Translations under genes and position numbers: made by a program
Shown here: positions 39,063 through 47,842 of the stretch, piece by piece
How positions within the stretch are numbered: position 1 is the first letter of the stretch
Layout: each line of letters begins with the position of its first letter
Source of the DNA: Clostridia bacterium
Lineage (GTDB): Bacteria; Bacillota; Clostridia; RGIG6154
Length of the DNA stretch: 64,000 nt
Direction of reading: 5' to 3'
NCBI GenBank assembly: GCA_017410375.1
Contig: JAFQQW010000066.1
Location: 53,042-117,041, forward strand
Notes under the pieces: generated by a model
What the model was told of the DNA's origin: nothing
What the model saw: the letters and a program-made list of their open reading frames with translations, nothing else
Database searches by the model: none

Positions 39063-39650
39063 TTTACACTCCTTAATTATTAAAATATGAAATGGGCGCT
39101 CCGTTGGGTGATGGAAAAGCTTATGCTGTCATTTTCCTTAAGCCTTGTGGTGAAAGGAGTAAGGCTCAAAACGCAAACATTCGGCAGGTTAAACCAAAGG
39201 CTCACTTTTTGAAAGCAGATTGAAAGCATTCGCTTTTCCGGAGCTTTTCAGAGGGGAGTTTCAGAAACCGGAGCAGAAATCAATTAAAAGGGCTAAAATG
39301 ATTCAGTGGTTAAATAAATCATATCGGGTTCCGGTCCCCTTAGCACCTTTCTAAGACTCTCTGTCCCGGAAACTTTATGCATATAAACTTTTAAAGGCTG
39401 TATACCGCCGGTGAGAAACCGCGCACATCTATCTTGCGTGTGGATGAAGGACCGTCCGGAACGCTTCAAACGTAAGGAGTGATATCCGAAACGGATCACG
39501 CAGATGTTACGCGGCTTAATCCTGCCGGTTACGCCTGTTGCATGAAAATCGGCTGTGCCGATTGGAAACTTTCCTCAAAGTAGTGCTGCGGGATCGTATT
39601 CTGTCGCAGTTTATCATGCATTTTCTACATTTTTCTTGACACTTCCACCT
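39063..39650 (-). ncRNA. ~580-nt structured leader / large RNA candidate
   Basis: Between a consensus minus-strand promoter (39663-39691) and the ATG at 39059 there is a long stretch with no coding capacity. On the minus strand it holds several strong hairpins: AATCGGC/GCCGATT with a 3-nt loop, ATCCG/CGGAT, CTTAG/CTAAG nested inside GTTTCCGG/CCGGAAC, TGATT/AATCA and GAGCCTT/AAGGCTT. GC content is higher than in the AT-rich promoter DNA. It may be an unusually long riboswitch-like leader or a large stand-alone RNA. I could not match it to a T-box, cobalamin, group II intron or RNase P core. Confidence 0.4.
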
Positions 39651-39728
39651 CTTTATGATATAATTATATTGCATTTTATAGCGAGTGTCAATGAAAACAT
39701 ATTGCAAAAATATAAGGATATTGGAAAT
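39636..39728. promoter_or_regulatory. Overlapping opposed promoters and AraC operator A
   Basis: Plus-strand promoter: TTGACA (39636-39641), 17 bp, TATAAT (39659-39664), leading to the AraC gene at 39729. Minus-strand promoter: TTGACA (plus 39686-39691), 17 bp, TATAAT (plus 39663-39668), leading to the 39059 gene. The two -10 boxes overlap by 2 bp, so only one polymerase can bind. Operator A (39686-39727), starting TGTCAATGAAAACATATTG, covers the minus-strand -35 and the region downstream of the plus promoter. It recurs at 45586 and 46576. Confidence 0.8.
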
Positions 39729-40517
39729 ATGAGGAAAATACAAGACTTTTATGAATTGGAAAAATACCGTCCCGAGGACTACCCCTTCGTTGCAGCCACA
39801 ATCGGGCACATTGATGTACAACCATACATAGACCGCGTAAATGGCTGGGATTTAAATCAATTCCTTTGGGTAACAGACGGCGAAGGCATATTTAAAGCTC
39901 AGGGCGAGACCTTTCAGCTCAGAAAAGGACAAGGGCTTTTTACCCGAAAGAATATACCGCACGGGTATGTACCGTTAGGCGACTCTTTTTCCACTTCCTG
40001 GGTTACATTTTTAAACGGCGACGGACTTTTAAAGCTTTACGACGTGGGAGATTGGTTTGTTTTTGACGTTCCGGATTTTCTGGAAAGCTCTCGTGAACAG
40101 CTATACGCTCTTTGTCAGACAGCAAAAACTCTCACATCCCGTGCAGCACACGGATACATGTGGGCAACAGAGCTTTTAGACGCCATCTCTGCCCGCGAGC
40201 TGTCGGCTACCGAAAAAATTCATCAATTCCTGGAGGAAAATTGCGGTTCGCCCATAACGTTGGATCAGATTGCAGAAGAAATCGGCATGGATAGATTTTC
40301 TCTTTGCAAATACTACCGTAAGGAAACCGGCGAGACCATTATGGACACCTTAAAAGCCATCCGCATACGGCGCGCCAAAAAACTGCTCCGCTACGGATTC
40401 GATCCGGTCGCGGAAATTGGTAGGCAATGTGGGTATGACAGTGTAAGCTACTTCATTAAAAACTTCCGGGAAGAAACCGGCTACACACCGCTTCAATATC
40501 GACAAAAAAGAAAATAA
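39729..40517 (+). CDS. AraC-family regulator of the local glycan regulon
   Basis: A 262-aa regulator: N-terminal cupin (residues ~25-110: NQFLWVTDGEGIFKAQGETF, LRKGQGLFTRKNIPHGY) and C-terminal double HTH (~165-262), ending TGYTPLQYRQKRK. Start is the ATG at 39729 with AAGGATATTGGA upstream; longer frames read through the promoter. Operator A overlaps its own leader. The same operator lies upstream of the 1644-aa protein gene and the DMT permease gene, each time overlapping the -35 box of a consensus promoter. It is therefore the likely activator of all three minus-strand units and a repressor of itself. The inducer is unknown, probably a sugar. Confidence 0.87.
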   Translation: MRKIQDFYELEKYRPEDYPFVAATIGHIDVQPYIDRVNGWDLNQFLWVTDGEGIFKAQGETFQLRKGQGLFTRKNIPHGYVPLGDSFSTSWVTFLNGDGLLKLYDVGDWFVFDVPDFLESSREQLYALCQTAKTLTSRAAHGYMWATELLDAISARELSATEKIHQFLEENCGSPITLDQIAEEIGMDRFSLCKYYRKETGETIMDTLKAIRIRRAKKLLRYGFDPVAEIGRQCGYDSVSYFIKNFREETGYTPLQYRQKRK

Positions 40518-40531
40518 AACGCAGAAAACTG

Positions 40532-40570
40532 ATATGCACCCCAAAAGTTAGACACTTTTGGGGTGCATAT
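40532..40570. terminator. Bidirectional terminator between convergent genes
   Basis: ATATGCACCCCAAAAGT pairs perfectly with its complement around a 5-nt loop. The sequence TGTCTAACTTTTGGGGTGCA on the minus strand resembles ends of IS3-type elements, so it may derive from one. Confidence 0.8.
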
Positions 40571-40593
40571 TATTTTTGCGTGTTTTCTTTTGC

Positions 40594-43500
40594 TTATTTA
40601 TCCATAAAGATTATATCGGGTCTGAAGGAGCTTTGGGCAGCACTGTCCGGGAACATTTCCAGAAGCTCGGGAGAATCAATATTTAAAACGGTCTGATCCG
40701 TACCGCGGGCTTCGTTTGATACAACAACCGAATCGATGCTGTACTTTTTGCCGCCATGGCTGAATTCCACCTTAATCTTCAAGCCGTCAAGTGTCCCTGC
40801 CGCAACCTCAAAGGGAAACTCCGAAAGATTGCAAACCGCCCGAAGATACTTGGATGCACCTACGCCTGTAGGTCTAACCGTAAACGCCTTGAACGTATCC
40901 GGCACGGCAACAACCTTATCCTTTACACTTTCGGGATCGGGGATTTCGACATCCACATTCTGATCCGGCTTTGAAATGGTGAGTTTAAAGGTATGTGTCG
41001 TTACATAATCGGCAGCTTTTAAACCTTCAGGTGCCTGAATCTGCAAAACGGTTGTATCATCACGCATTTCATTTTTTTCGATTATGCATTCGTAAACCTT
41101 GCTCTCGCCCGTCTTGTTTTCGGTCATAACCATTGTAAGCTTAAGACCTTTGAGCAGGTTTTCTGATAAGTCGAAAGGATAATCAAAAAAAGGTGTTAAA
41201 AATCTGAGTGCAGTGCCGGAGCATCCCTGCCCTCTGTAAGTCACCGCAAACGGCTTAAAATCAGGAAGCTTGGATACATCAGGTGTGTTACTGTCTCCTG
41301 AAGCATTACCTTCTTCCACCTTATAGTCCTCAAATTTCCCGCTGGCAGGAATTATTTTTGCGGTTGTGCTGGTTTTAATATCGTGGTAAATCTCAGCAGG
41401 TGCATTCTTTGTGGGTGTTACAATGAGAACCGTTGTTCCGTTATCTCTTACCTCGTTTGAAATGATGGTGTTTTCAAGCAAAGCTGTGCCATCTCCCGCT
41501 TTCATGTGTAAAACTGCCTGCACCTTTGCACCTAACATTTCACCTTCGTTAAGTGTTTTAATGCCTATATTCTTCAGCAACTCTTCGGTCGGCACAACTA
41601 ACCGGAAGGTTTTGGCATCGCTTAATCCGATTGCAGACACATTTATGTCAAAGGCTTTGAATTGAGGAAGTGAAGAAGTAATTTCTTCCTCCTCATATGT
41701 TCCGTAAACATAGGGTTTAATTTCATCGTCTGACAGCGGACTTAATACATTCTCTGTAACGACTGTCGTCTTCCCGTCAAGCCCTGTTGCAGTAACTTTA
41801 AATTGAATATCTTGATCGGCAGGCACCTTGATGATTGTTTCAAAGGGATATTCATCAATTACTACACTTTCTTTTTTGCCGTCGATGGTGTAGTCAAAGG
41901 TTACAGATTTTGTGTTCTGCGGTCTCTTCGTCGTGTAAATGTATGCATAATAATTTTCATCGTTAAACTGCAGGAGATATGCTTTACCGCCGTTAAATGT
42001 CTTGCAGGTGTCACCCATAGTGTTTGAAACGGTATAGTCACGGGCAAATGCAGGTGTTTTCACATCGGGATGCAATACAACCGACTGTATACCGCGCGCA
42101 GGAATGGTAACGGTAAATTTTCCGTTAACAATTTCTACCGTGGACTTGTTGCCGTCTTTATCATAAAAGGTTGCGGTTTCGGTATAGGTTTCATGATTCG
42201 GGATTTTTTCACCCAATGTGATGGTTGTAGTAAGGGCGGTATCATTTTCGTTTACCATTGCCAGACCTAAAACGCCGTCTTTCTTTGCTGTGATATAGTC
42301 AACCGCCACGCTGTCGGGCTCAATAATGCCTCTGTCAAGCCAAAGCCACATACCGTCTTCATCATAGAATTTACCCGGCGCAAAGCCGTACTGATTGGTT
42401 GTGAAATATGCATAACCTGTCTGCAGTACTGTGGGGAATTCAATATTTGCATCTGAACGAAGCCAGATATTGTTAATAAGGAAATCCTCTAACATGCCTA
42501 AAAATACGGGGATATGATGCCAGTAAATCAAGTTAAAGTCAGGTCCTTTGTAAGGATAGTCTGCTTGCTTATCGTGGAGCAGATACCGTTCGTTATAATA
42601 ACCGGGATAGTTACCGAATCTGCCTACGATCGCATTTCTTGCCTGCGTTAAGAAGAATTCGTCGCCGGTGTATTTATAAATTCTAAGCATCGAACCGGGC
42701 CACATATTCATGTAGATAGCGTTACCGTTTGCAGGAGTCATGATATGCTCTGTGGTCATGCCCGTTCTTGCAGGCACCCAACCGGGTGCGGTTTCTTCCT
42801 TGAGCTTGGTTTCGCTGTCCTTTGCCAGCGTTACCACACCAAAAGGATTGCCCACTCTCCAACGAATGCCGTCCTTATGATAGTACCAGCCAAAGCCGTC
42901 ATTTACCAGGGGTCTTTCAACCGTTTTTACCGGGTCAACGGTGTAATCTGATGTCGCATAATCGTTCTGATAACCGGTTGTCCAAAGGGTATACATGCTG
43001 TACTGCGCAGCATCTTCCGCCGCATCCAGGTACTTTTGCTCGCCTGTTGCTTCATACGCCTGTAAGAAAGCATTCAGCATAGCATTGGAGTCACCTGCAA
43101 CGAAACCGTCAACATACGGTCTGTTATTAAATGAACTATCAGGGTTATCCATTGTTTCTGCAATATACTTATCGGCTTTCTCGATTATGGACGCAACATA
43201 TCTGTCATCCGGCTGCAGATTATTCATTGCGTTTAATCCTGCTATACTCCAAAGTTCTGTATCGATTTCAGACTTTTGTGCTGCATAATTTAAGAAGAAC
43301 GGCGTTCTGCCCTGAGACATACGGTATAAACCAACAAAAGTTGCAGCAGAGTTATATTCGTCAACACCTTTTAAAGGAGCCGGCGGATCCGGGAAATAGG
43401 TGCTGAAAGTCATGGTTCTGCCAAAGTGCTTTCCGCCTCTTGTAAGCAAATATGCCAACGAAGGAATTGCTCTTTCCTCTAAAATTGCTTCATTTTCTGT

Positions 43501-45528
43501 GAGCATATAGCGTTGCATCATTTCAATGATGTTTGATTGGGTTATATGATGCTCATGCTCCATGTAATAAAAGCCCATGCTCTTATCATCCCAACCACCG
43601 TACATATCATCCATAAGAAGATCGGTTGTGTTATAAATCGCCTCATTGATGGAATGATAGTAATTGCTTCTTATATCATTACACTTATACAAATCTTCTG
43701 CCACATGCACATAATTTGCATAGGCATCTTCGTTATTGTACAGAAGTCTGTAGGAGAAAGCATAGCTGTCCCCGGCATTGAAAAGAGAGCCTTCGCTGTT
43801 AAATACAGGGGCAACCAGCTGTCCGCGCGCTAATCCGTTAGGTGAACGGAACATCACGCCAAAGTCCATTCTTCCGGGGGTTGCAACATCCTGTCTTACC
43901 TCGGTCGGGTCAACAACCAAGCCCTTTGTGATTGCATTGTTGCCTTCGCCGAAGGTGAAGGTAACCATAGGCGTGAACATTAAATATTCACCCAAAACAC
44001 AATCCTCTTCAGGAATGAAATCCTTTACATAGGTTACAGGCGCAGTAACTCTGTCGAATTCGTCATCCTTAAATTCATCTCCGGTGAAATAGGCAAAGGA
44101 ATATGCGCCCTCTTTCTTCATGGTAGCATTAAACGTAACTTTTGGCTCAAATGACAATTCATCAAACGAATACGTTAAAGTTGCATCCACATTTTCAGAG
44201 GACATGCCCAGCACGATTTTATCGCCGTCCTTTTGCATGAAGGTCGGAATCAGCCATTCCGGCTTACCGCTTTTGTAGAAAGATTGATTTACTTTGGTTG
44301 ATATTTCACCATAAAATCCATCATAATTCGTTTCATATGCTAATTTAGGAATCTCGGTTAAAGAGACGGCAGGTGTATCATATTTAATGGGTGCTTCGTT
44401 TGCACGCATTGCTAAAACACCTAAATCTTCAGATTTTGCTTTAACCAATCTCCATTCGTTGCCGACCTTTAAGAAAATTTCGTTTTGCACGAATCTTCCG
44501 CGCGGAACTGTACCCTCATAGAACACCATTTTAATCTTTTCATTTTCAATGGTTTCCGTTTTAGCAATATCTGTCATTTCTGCCTTAGCCCATGCAGGAT
44601 ACTGCGAAGGAACTATACCGTCTTCACTTGTGTTAATCGCATAATATTGGCCGTATTCTTCTTCACTGTCGGTAGGAACATAACTTAAATCTCTTGATAA
44701 AATAAGACCGTAACAGCGAGCATAGAAGCCTGATGTGTCTAAAAGACAAATATCGTGCTTACCTTTTGTTAAGTTATATGTACCAACTTCCTGCCACGCA
44801 AAGCCTTCTTTGCCATGGGCACCCAGCTTAACATCAGAGATTACGCCATCAATCGATGCATGGAAAAAGCGAGCACCGGGATTGTTGGTTTCAAAATCCT
44901 TTGCATATGCCCAAAGCTTATACTGTCCTTCAACCGCAATGTCAGCGGTAAGAATTGCAGGTGCACTTTCAGCCGGCACATCGCCAACACCGTCAGTTCT
45001 GCCTCTTAGTCCGGTTTCTCCCTCCAGAATCCAAACACCAAGCTCTCTGAAATGACTTGGGGTGTAAAAATAGGTTGTATCAGACACCGCCGGTTGATTA
45101 TCCTGAATGGTAACGGTATAGGTTGCGTCATCCCAACCCACCTCGCAGTCAAAGCTTTCAGAAATAAAACGCAACGGAACCAGGGTTCTTCCGTCTACCA
45201 ATACAGGCGGTGCATCAATCTCCACAGGCACACCGTCAACGGTTGCTCTGTTAGAACCAATGGAAATCACAATCTTTTTTCCTGTTTTGGATATGCCCGA
45301 AACAGATTCGTTAAATTCGCTCCAATTTACCTTCGCACCAAGTGCTTCAAAAATCGCACGCATCGGAACCATGGTACGTCCGTTCATGAGCATCGGCGGA
45401 ACATCAAATGTAACCGGAGACCCATTTAACAGAACAGTAACCTGCTTTTCTGCTGCCACAACCGGCATTGCACCGAAAAGCGAAAACAAAACTGCCAAAC
45501 AAACCATTAAAGCTATAATCCTTTCCAT
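40594..45528 (-). CDS. Giant secreted protein, paralogue of the 2112-aa protein (putative polysaccharide-degrading enzyme)
   Basis: 1644 aa. Signal peptide ~1-25 (MERIIALMVCLAVLFSLFGA then MPVVAA). PF07833 stalk domain (~27-150: VTVLLNGSPVTFDVPPMLMN then GRTMVPMRAIFEALGAKVNW), CBM-like domain (~155-290), and a large helix-rich region (~300-1190) sharing YHSINEAIYNTTDLLMDDMY, YGGWDDKSMGFYYME and LIYWHHIPVFLGMLEDFLIN with its paralogue, then beta domains. The C-terminal ~270 residues (from FKPFAVTYRGQG) differ from the paralogue. The helical module is probably catalytic, but no active-site set of a known family is recognised. The ATG at 45528 follows GAAAGG. Its promoter carries AraC operator B. 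Confidence 0.75.
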   Translation of the reverse strand: MERIIALMVCLAVLFSLFGAMPVVAAEKQVTVLLNGSPVTFDVPPMLMNGRTMVPMRAIFEALGAKVNWSEFNESVSGISKTGKKIVISIGSNRATVDGVPVEIDAPPVLVDGRTLVPLRFISESFDCEVGWDDATYTVTIQDNQPAVSDTTYFYTPSHFRELGVWILEGETGLRGRTDGVGDVPAESAPAILTADIAVEGQYKLWAYAKDFETNNPGARFFHASIDGVISDVKLGAHGKEGFAWQEVGTYNLTKGKHDICLLDTSGFYARCYGLILSRDLSYVPTDSEEEYGQYYAINTSEDGIVPSQYPAWAKAEMTDIAKTETIENEKIKMVFYEGTVPRGRFVQNEIFLKVGNEWRLVKAKSEDLGVLAMRANEAPIKYDTPAVSLTEIPKLAYETNYDGFYGEISTKVNQSFYKSGKPEWLIPTFMQKDGDKIVLGMSSENVDATLTYSFDELSFEPKVTFNATMKKEGAYSFAYFTGDEFKDDEFDRVTAPVTYVKDFIPEEDCVLGEYLMFTPMVTFTFGEGNNAITKGLVVDPTEVRQDVATPGRMDFGVMFRSPNGLARGQLVAPVFNSEGSLFNAGDSYAFSYRLLYNNEDAYANYVHVAEDLYKCNDIRSNYYHSINEAIYNTTDLLMDDMYGGWDDKSMGFYYMEHEHHITQSNIIEMMQRYMLTENEAILEERAIPSLAYLLTRGGKHFGRTMTFSTYFPDPPAPLKGVDEYNSAATFVGLYRMSQGRTPFFLNYAAQKSEIDTELWSIAGLNAMNNLQPDDRYVASIIEKADKYIAETMDNPDSSFNNRPYVDGFVAGDSNAMLNAFLQAYEATGEQKYLDAAEDAAQYSMYTLWTTGYQNDYATSDYTVDPVKTVERPLVNDGFGWYYHKDGIRWRVGNPFGVVTLAKDSETKLKEETAPGWVPARTGMTTEHIMTPANGNAIYMNMWPGSMLRIYKYTGDEFFLTQARNAIVGRFGNYPGYYNERYLLHDKQADYPYKGPDFNLIYWHHIPVFLGMLEDFLINNIWLRSDANIEFPTVLQTGYAYFTTNQYGFAPGKFYDEDGMWLWLDRGIIEPDSVAVDYITAKKDGVLGLAMVNENDTALTTTITLGEKIPNHETYTETATFYDKDGNKSTVEIVNGKFTVTIPARGIQSVVLHPDVKTPAFARDYTVSNTMGDTCKTFNGGKAYLLQFNDENYYAYIYTTKRPQNTKSVTFDYTIDGKKESVVIDEYPFETIIKVPADQDIQFKVTATGLDGKTTVVTENVLSPLSDDEIKPYVYGTYEEEEITSSLPQFKAFDINVSAIGLSDAKTFRLVVPTEELLKNIGIKTLNEGEMLGAKVQAVLHMKAGDGTALLENTIISNEVRDNGTTVLIVTPTKNAPAEIYHDIKTSTTAKIIPASGKFEDYKVEEGNASGDSNTPDVSKLPDFKPFAVTYRGQGCSGTALRFLTPFFDYPFDLSENLLKGLKLTMVMTENKTGESKVYECIIEKNEMRDDTTVLQIQAPEGLKAADYVTTHTFKLTISKPDQNVDVEIPDPESVKDKVVAVPDTFKAFTVRPTGVGASKYLRAVCNLSEFPFEVAAGTLDGLKIKVEFSHGGKKYSIDSVVVSNEARGTDQTVLNIDSPELLEMFPDSAAQSSFRPDIIFMDK

Positions 45529-45562
45529 AAAACCATCCTTTCTATAACTCTTTTCTAATTTA

Positions 45563-45626
45563 ATTTTATATTGAAAAAAAATCTCTGTCAATGAAAACAT
45601 ATTGGTAAAATATAATGATATTGAAA
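45563..45626 (-). promoter_or_regulatory. Promoter with AraC operator B
   Basis: Minus strand TTGACA (plus 45586-45591), 17 bp, TAAAAT (plus 45563-45568). The operator TGTCAATGAAAACATATTG followed by an A/T-rich stretch and ATATTG matches copies A and C and overlaps the -35. The start of transcription is about 30 bp before the ATG of the 1644-aa protein. Confidence 0.78.
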
Positions 45627-45640
45627 CCCGAAATCAACTG

Positions 45641-46504
45641 TTATAAATTCATCAGCACCACCGCTAAAATTCCGATCATTACACTCAAAAACTGCGTTTT
45701 GCTGAATTTTTCCTTATACAGAAACAGCGAAAGCGAAAAGCTGAATACAATTCCCAGCCCCGATTTAATCGGAGAAGAAACCGAAAGAGGCAAGTAATTA
45801 TATGTCACAAGGGTCAGCAAATTGTTGATTCCGTTAAATACGCCGGCACCTGCCCCATACAGCAAGCCGTAACGGATTGTCGCTTTAAAGCTGTTTCTTT
45901 CCATAAGAATGCCCAGTGCAAAAAGGACTACCGCCGCACCCCCTAACGAAAGAATCAGAAACTCATTTTTGTATGTATCGCCAAACGCGCCAAACTGCAC
46001 TCTGCCAATAATTACAAGAGCTGCATTGGCAAGAACTGCAAGCACCACATTCAAAACCCATTTGGATGTGACCTTCTGCCCGTTTCCCTCGCCTTTTTGG
46101 TAATGCATCAAAAACAGAGATACTAAAATCATGCCCAATGCAACATACGTCATCGTCGAAGCCGACTCGTTTAAAATTAAAATACCGTAAAAAGTGGGAA
46201 TCATAACCGAAAAGGAAATAAAAAGCCTTGTCAACGCAAAAGAGCCGGATTTTATTGCCACATAGGTACTGTAAAAGCCTACGGCATACATCAGGGAATT
46301 TAAAAGACCGTAGCCCCATATTTTACCGGGAAAATGCAATCCCCCCTGATCCGTTATGAAAAAGTACACCATCGCAAACAGGCAAATAATCCCGTTAAAT
46401 ACCATGCCGCCTTCGCCATGTTTTTCTCCATATCGTTTTATGAGCATTGCCTCCAACTGCTGTACCGCAAGCACGCAGGCAATTAAAAGCATTCCTGTTC
46501 CCAT
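45641..46504 (-). CDS. EamA/DMT-superfamily permease
   Basis: A 287-aa membrane protein with ten hydrophobic helices in two halves of five, the layout of drug/metabolite transporters (GTGMLLIACVLAVQQLEAML first, closing with FSKTQFLSVMIGILAVVLMNL). The loop GLLNSLMYAVGFYSTYVAIK in the first half and GVFNGINNLLTLVTYNYL in the second reflect the internal duplication. Being controlled by the same operator as the giant glycan-active proteins, it may move a sugar or a by-product; this is inference. The ATG at 46504 has AATGGAGG five bases upstream, better than the in-frame ATG at 46516. Operator C lies upstream. Confidence 0.8.
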   Translation of the reverse strand: MGTGMLLIACVLAVQQLEAMLIKRYGEKHGEGGMVFNGIICLFAMVYFFITDQGGLHFPGKIWGYGLLNSLMYAVGFYSTYVAIKSGSFALTRLFISFSVMIPTFYGILILNESASTMTYVALGMILVSLFLMHYQKGEGNGQKVTSKWVLNVVLAVLANAALVIIGRVQFGAFGDTYKNEFLILSLGGAAVVLFALGILMERNSFKATIRYGLLYGAGAGVFNGINNLLTLVTYNYLPLSVSSPIKSGLGIVFSFSLSLFLYKEKFSKTQFLSVMIGILAVVLMNL

Positions 46505-46552
46505 ATAAACCTCCATTCGTGTTTCTGCCGCTTATGCAATCTCTATAATATA

Positions 46553-46617
46553 ATTATATTGCTTTATATCTCTTGTGTCAATGAAAACATATTGCATAAA
46601 TATAATAATATTGGAAA
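46553..46617 (-). promoter_or_regulatory. Promoter with AraC operator C
   Basis: Minus strand TTGACA (plus 46576-46581), 17 bp, TATAAT (plus 46553-46558). The operator starting TGTCAATGAAAACATATTG and ending ATATTGGAAA is nearly identical to A and B. It drives the DMT permease gene. Confidence 0.8.
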
Positions 46618-46755
46618 CAACCGAATTTTGAACCCAGTTTCAAAAAATTTAACAATGGGGGTACAAAATAACGGAAGAAAAGAGAAAAACAAATATTTCT
46701 GAACAAATTCTAATTTTTTTATGCACGTTTTACTTAGGAAGGTCACCCCAAAAAG

Positions 46756-46783
46756 AAAAAGCCCTTTATCTAAAGGACTTTTA
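46756..46783. terminator. Terminator-like hairpin
   Basis: AAAAGCCCTTTA pairs with TAAAGGACTTTT (one mismatch) around a 2-nt loop, with A/T runs. It lies between operator C and the next minus-strand gene; no coding sequence is seen in 46618-46890. Confidence 0.6.
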
Positions 46784-46797
46784 GGCAAAAAAATAAC

Positions 46798-46838
46798 GAA
46801 CCGATAGTTGAGATTGAATCAACTATCGGTTCTTTTTT
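46798..46838. terminator. Terminator hairpin (GAACCGATAG stem), second copy
   Basis: GAACCGATAGTTGA pairs perfectly with TCAACTATCGGTTC around a 7-nt loop, then T6. It is nearly identical to 21511-21556. Confidence 0.7.
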
Positions 46839-46889
46839 GAAAGAGCCGAATGATTTAGATGCCGTTGTTTTATAGAGAAACAAAATGGT

Positions 46890-46922
46890 AAAAGCACCGC
46901 TTACATTGTAGGCGGTGCTTTA
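46890..46922 (-). terminator. Terminator of the 46931 gene
   Basis: AAAGCACCGC / GCGGTGCTTT stem directly downstream of the stop codon of the minus-strand membrane protein gene. Confidence 0.8.
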
Positions 46923-46930
46923 TGTAGTTT

Positions 46931-47476
46931 TTATTTGTTTCTTATTTCATTCAAAAGTTTGATTATTTCTGCAAAACCAAGAAACATTGTTCCACTTATC
47001 AAAGAAGCACACCAATAGACAAAAGCGATAGCAAAGGAAAACTCTGTATCAGTATATGTATAATAATATCCTCTTTCTACCTCTACTGTTCCCAATACAA
47101 TACCAGCAATAAATCCACCAATAAATACAATCCACGCTATAACAGTTAATGCTGTTGCAATAGGATTGTCTTTGTTAAAATGATTAAGAATTACATCTTC
47201 TGTTTGTTTGGAATATTTTTTAACTTCTTCATATTCTTCATCAGATACATCTATTGGCACTTTTTTATAATACTTGCTAGTTTGAGTTTGGCTATCCCAT
47301 TCATAACAGGAAAACTCATCACTTTGTTTATTATCAGGTGAATATACTTTTTCAAACAAGCCCAAGTCAATTAAAGTTTTTTTCTTTGCTTCTTCCTGTT
47401 TTTTGTTTAGTTCTTCTTGCTTTTTTAATTCTTCCTCTTTTTTTGCTTCAAAAAAGGCTTTTAATTTTTCATTCAT
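46931..47476 (-). CDS. Small membrane protein with charged coiled-coil N-terminus
   Basis: About 181 aa. Residues ~8-40 are a highly charged helix (EAKKEEELKKQEELNKK and on), likely a coiled coil. A soluble middle part follows (~45-115), then two transmembrane helices (~120-145 and ~150-180: ALTVIAWIVFIGGFIAGIVL and FAIAFVYWCASLISGTMFL). No family is recognised. The ATG follows TTGGAGGG. It is divergent from a small ribbon-helix-helix gene at the edge of the defence-type island, and has a terminator. The function is unknown. Confidence 0.7.
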   Translation of the reverse strand: MNEKLKAFFEAKKEEELKKQEELNKKQEEAKKKTLIDLGLFEKVYSPDNKQSDEFSCYEWDSQTQTSKYYKKVPIDVSDEEYEEVKKYSKQTEDVILNHFNKDNPIATALTVIAWIVFIGGFIAGIVLGTVEVERGYYYTYTDTEFSFAIAFVYWCASLISGTMFLGFAEIIKLLNEIRNK

Positions 47477-47620
47477 TTTTATTCCCTCCAAAATATGTAT
47501 ATAGATATTATAACAGAAATACATATAAAAGTCAATCCTTGTGAATACATTTTGAATATCTTTGTAATATATATTTTGATATTTATAAACATTATAATTG
47601 TATCAAGGAGTGAATACATT

Positions 47621-47803
47621 ATGGCAAAAAGTGTTATTAAGATAAATAAAAAAGGTGAAGATGGTTATAAAATAATTTCTGTTCGCATTAAAGAAGGCAC
47701 ATTACAGAAAATAGATGATTTAGCAACTAAAAGTAATCGCTCAAGAAATGAATTGATAAATATAATACTTGAAAACTCTGTTGATGATGTAGAAATTAAT
47801 TAA
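47621..47803 (+). CDS. Ribbon-helix-helix DNA-binding protein
   Basis: A 60-aa protein with an RHH fold: strand YKIISVRIKEGTLQKIDDLA, helix 1, the turn SNRSRNELI, then helix 2 INIILENSV. Such proteins are CopG/Arc-like repressors or antitoxin-type regulators; no toxin gene adjoins. The ATG at 47621 follows AAGGAGTG; a longer upstream frame is hydrophobic and has no ribosome site. It is divergent from the membrane protein gene and could repress it. A terminator follows at once. Confidence 0.8.
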   Translation: MAKSVIKINKKGEDGYKIISVRIKEGTLQKIDDLATKSNRSRNELINIILENSVDDVEIN

Positions 47804-47808
47804 CTATT

Positions 47809-47842
47809 GACCGCACAAAACGACTTGTGCGGTATTTTTTTG
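47809..47842 (+). terminator. Terminator of the RHH gene
   Basis: ACCGCACAA / TTGTGCGGT stem with a 6-nt loop and T7 tail, just after the stop codon. Confidence 0.85.

Noticed and set aside
39063..39260. Group II intron domain V in the leader
   Set aside because: The GAGCCTT/AAGGCTT hairpin has the right start but lacks the tetraloop and two-base bulge, and there is no intron-encoded protein or intron 5' end.
39293..39821. Short minus-strand frames in the long leader (68 and 101 codons)
   Set aside because: No ribosome sites and odd composition; one runs back through the promoter. The structured-RNA reading fits better.
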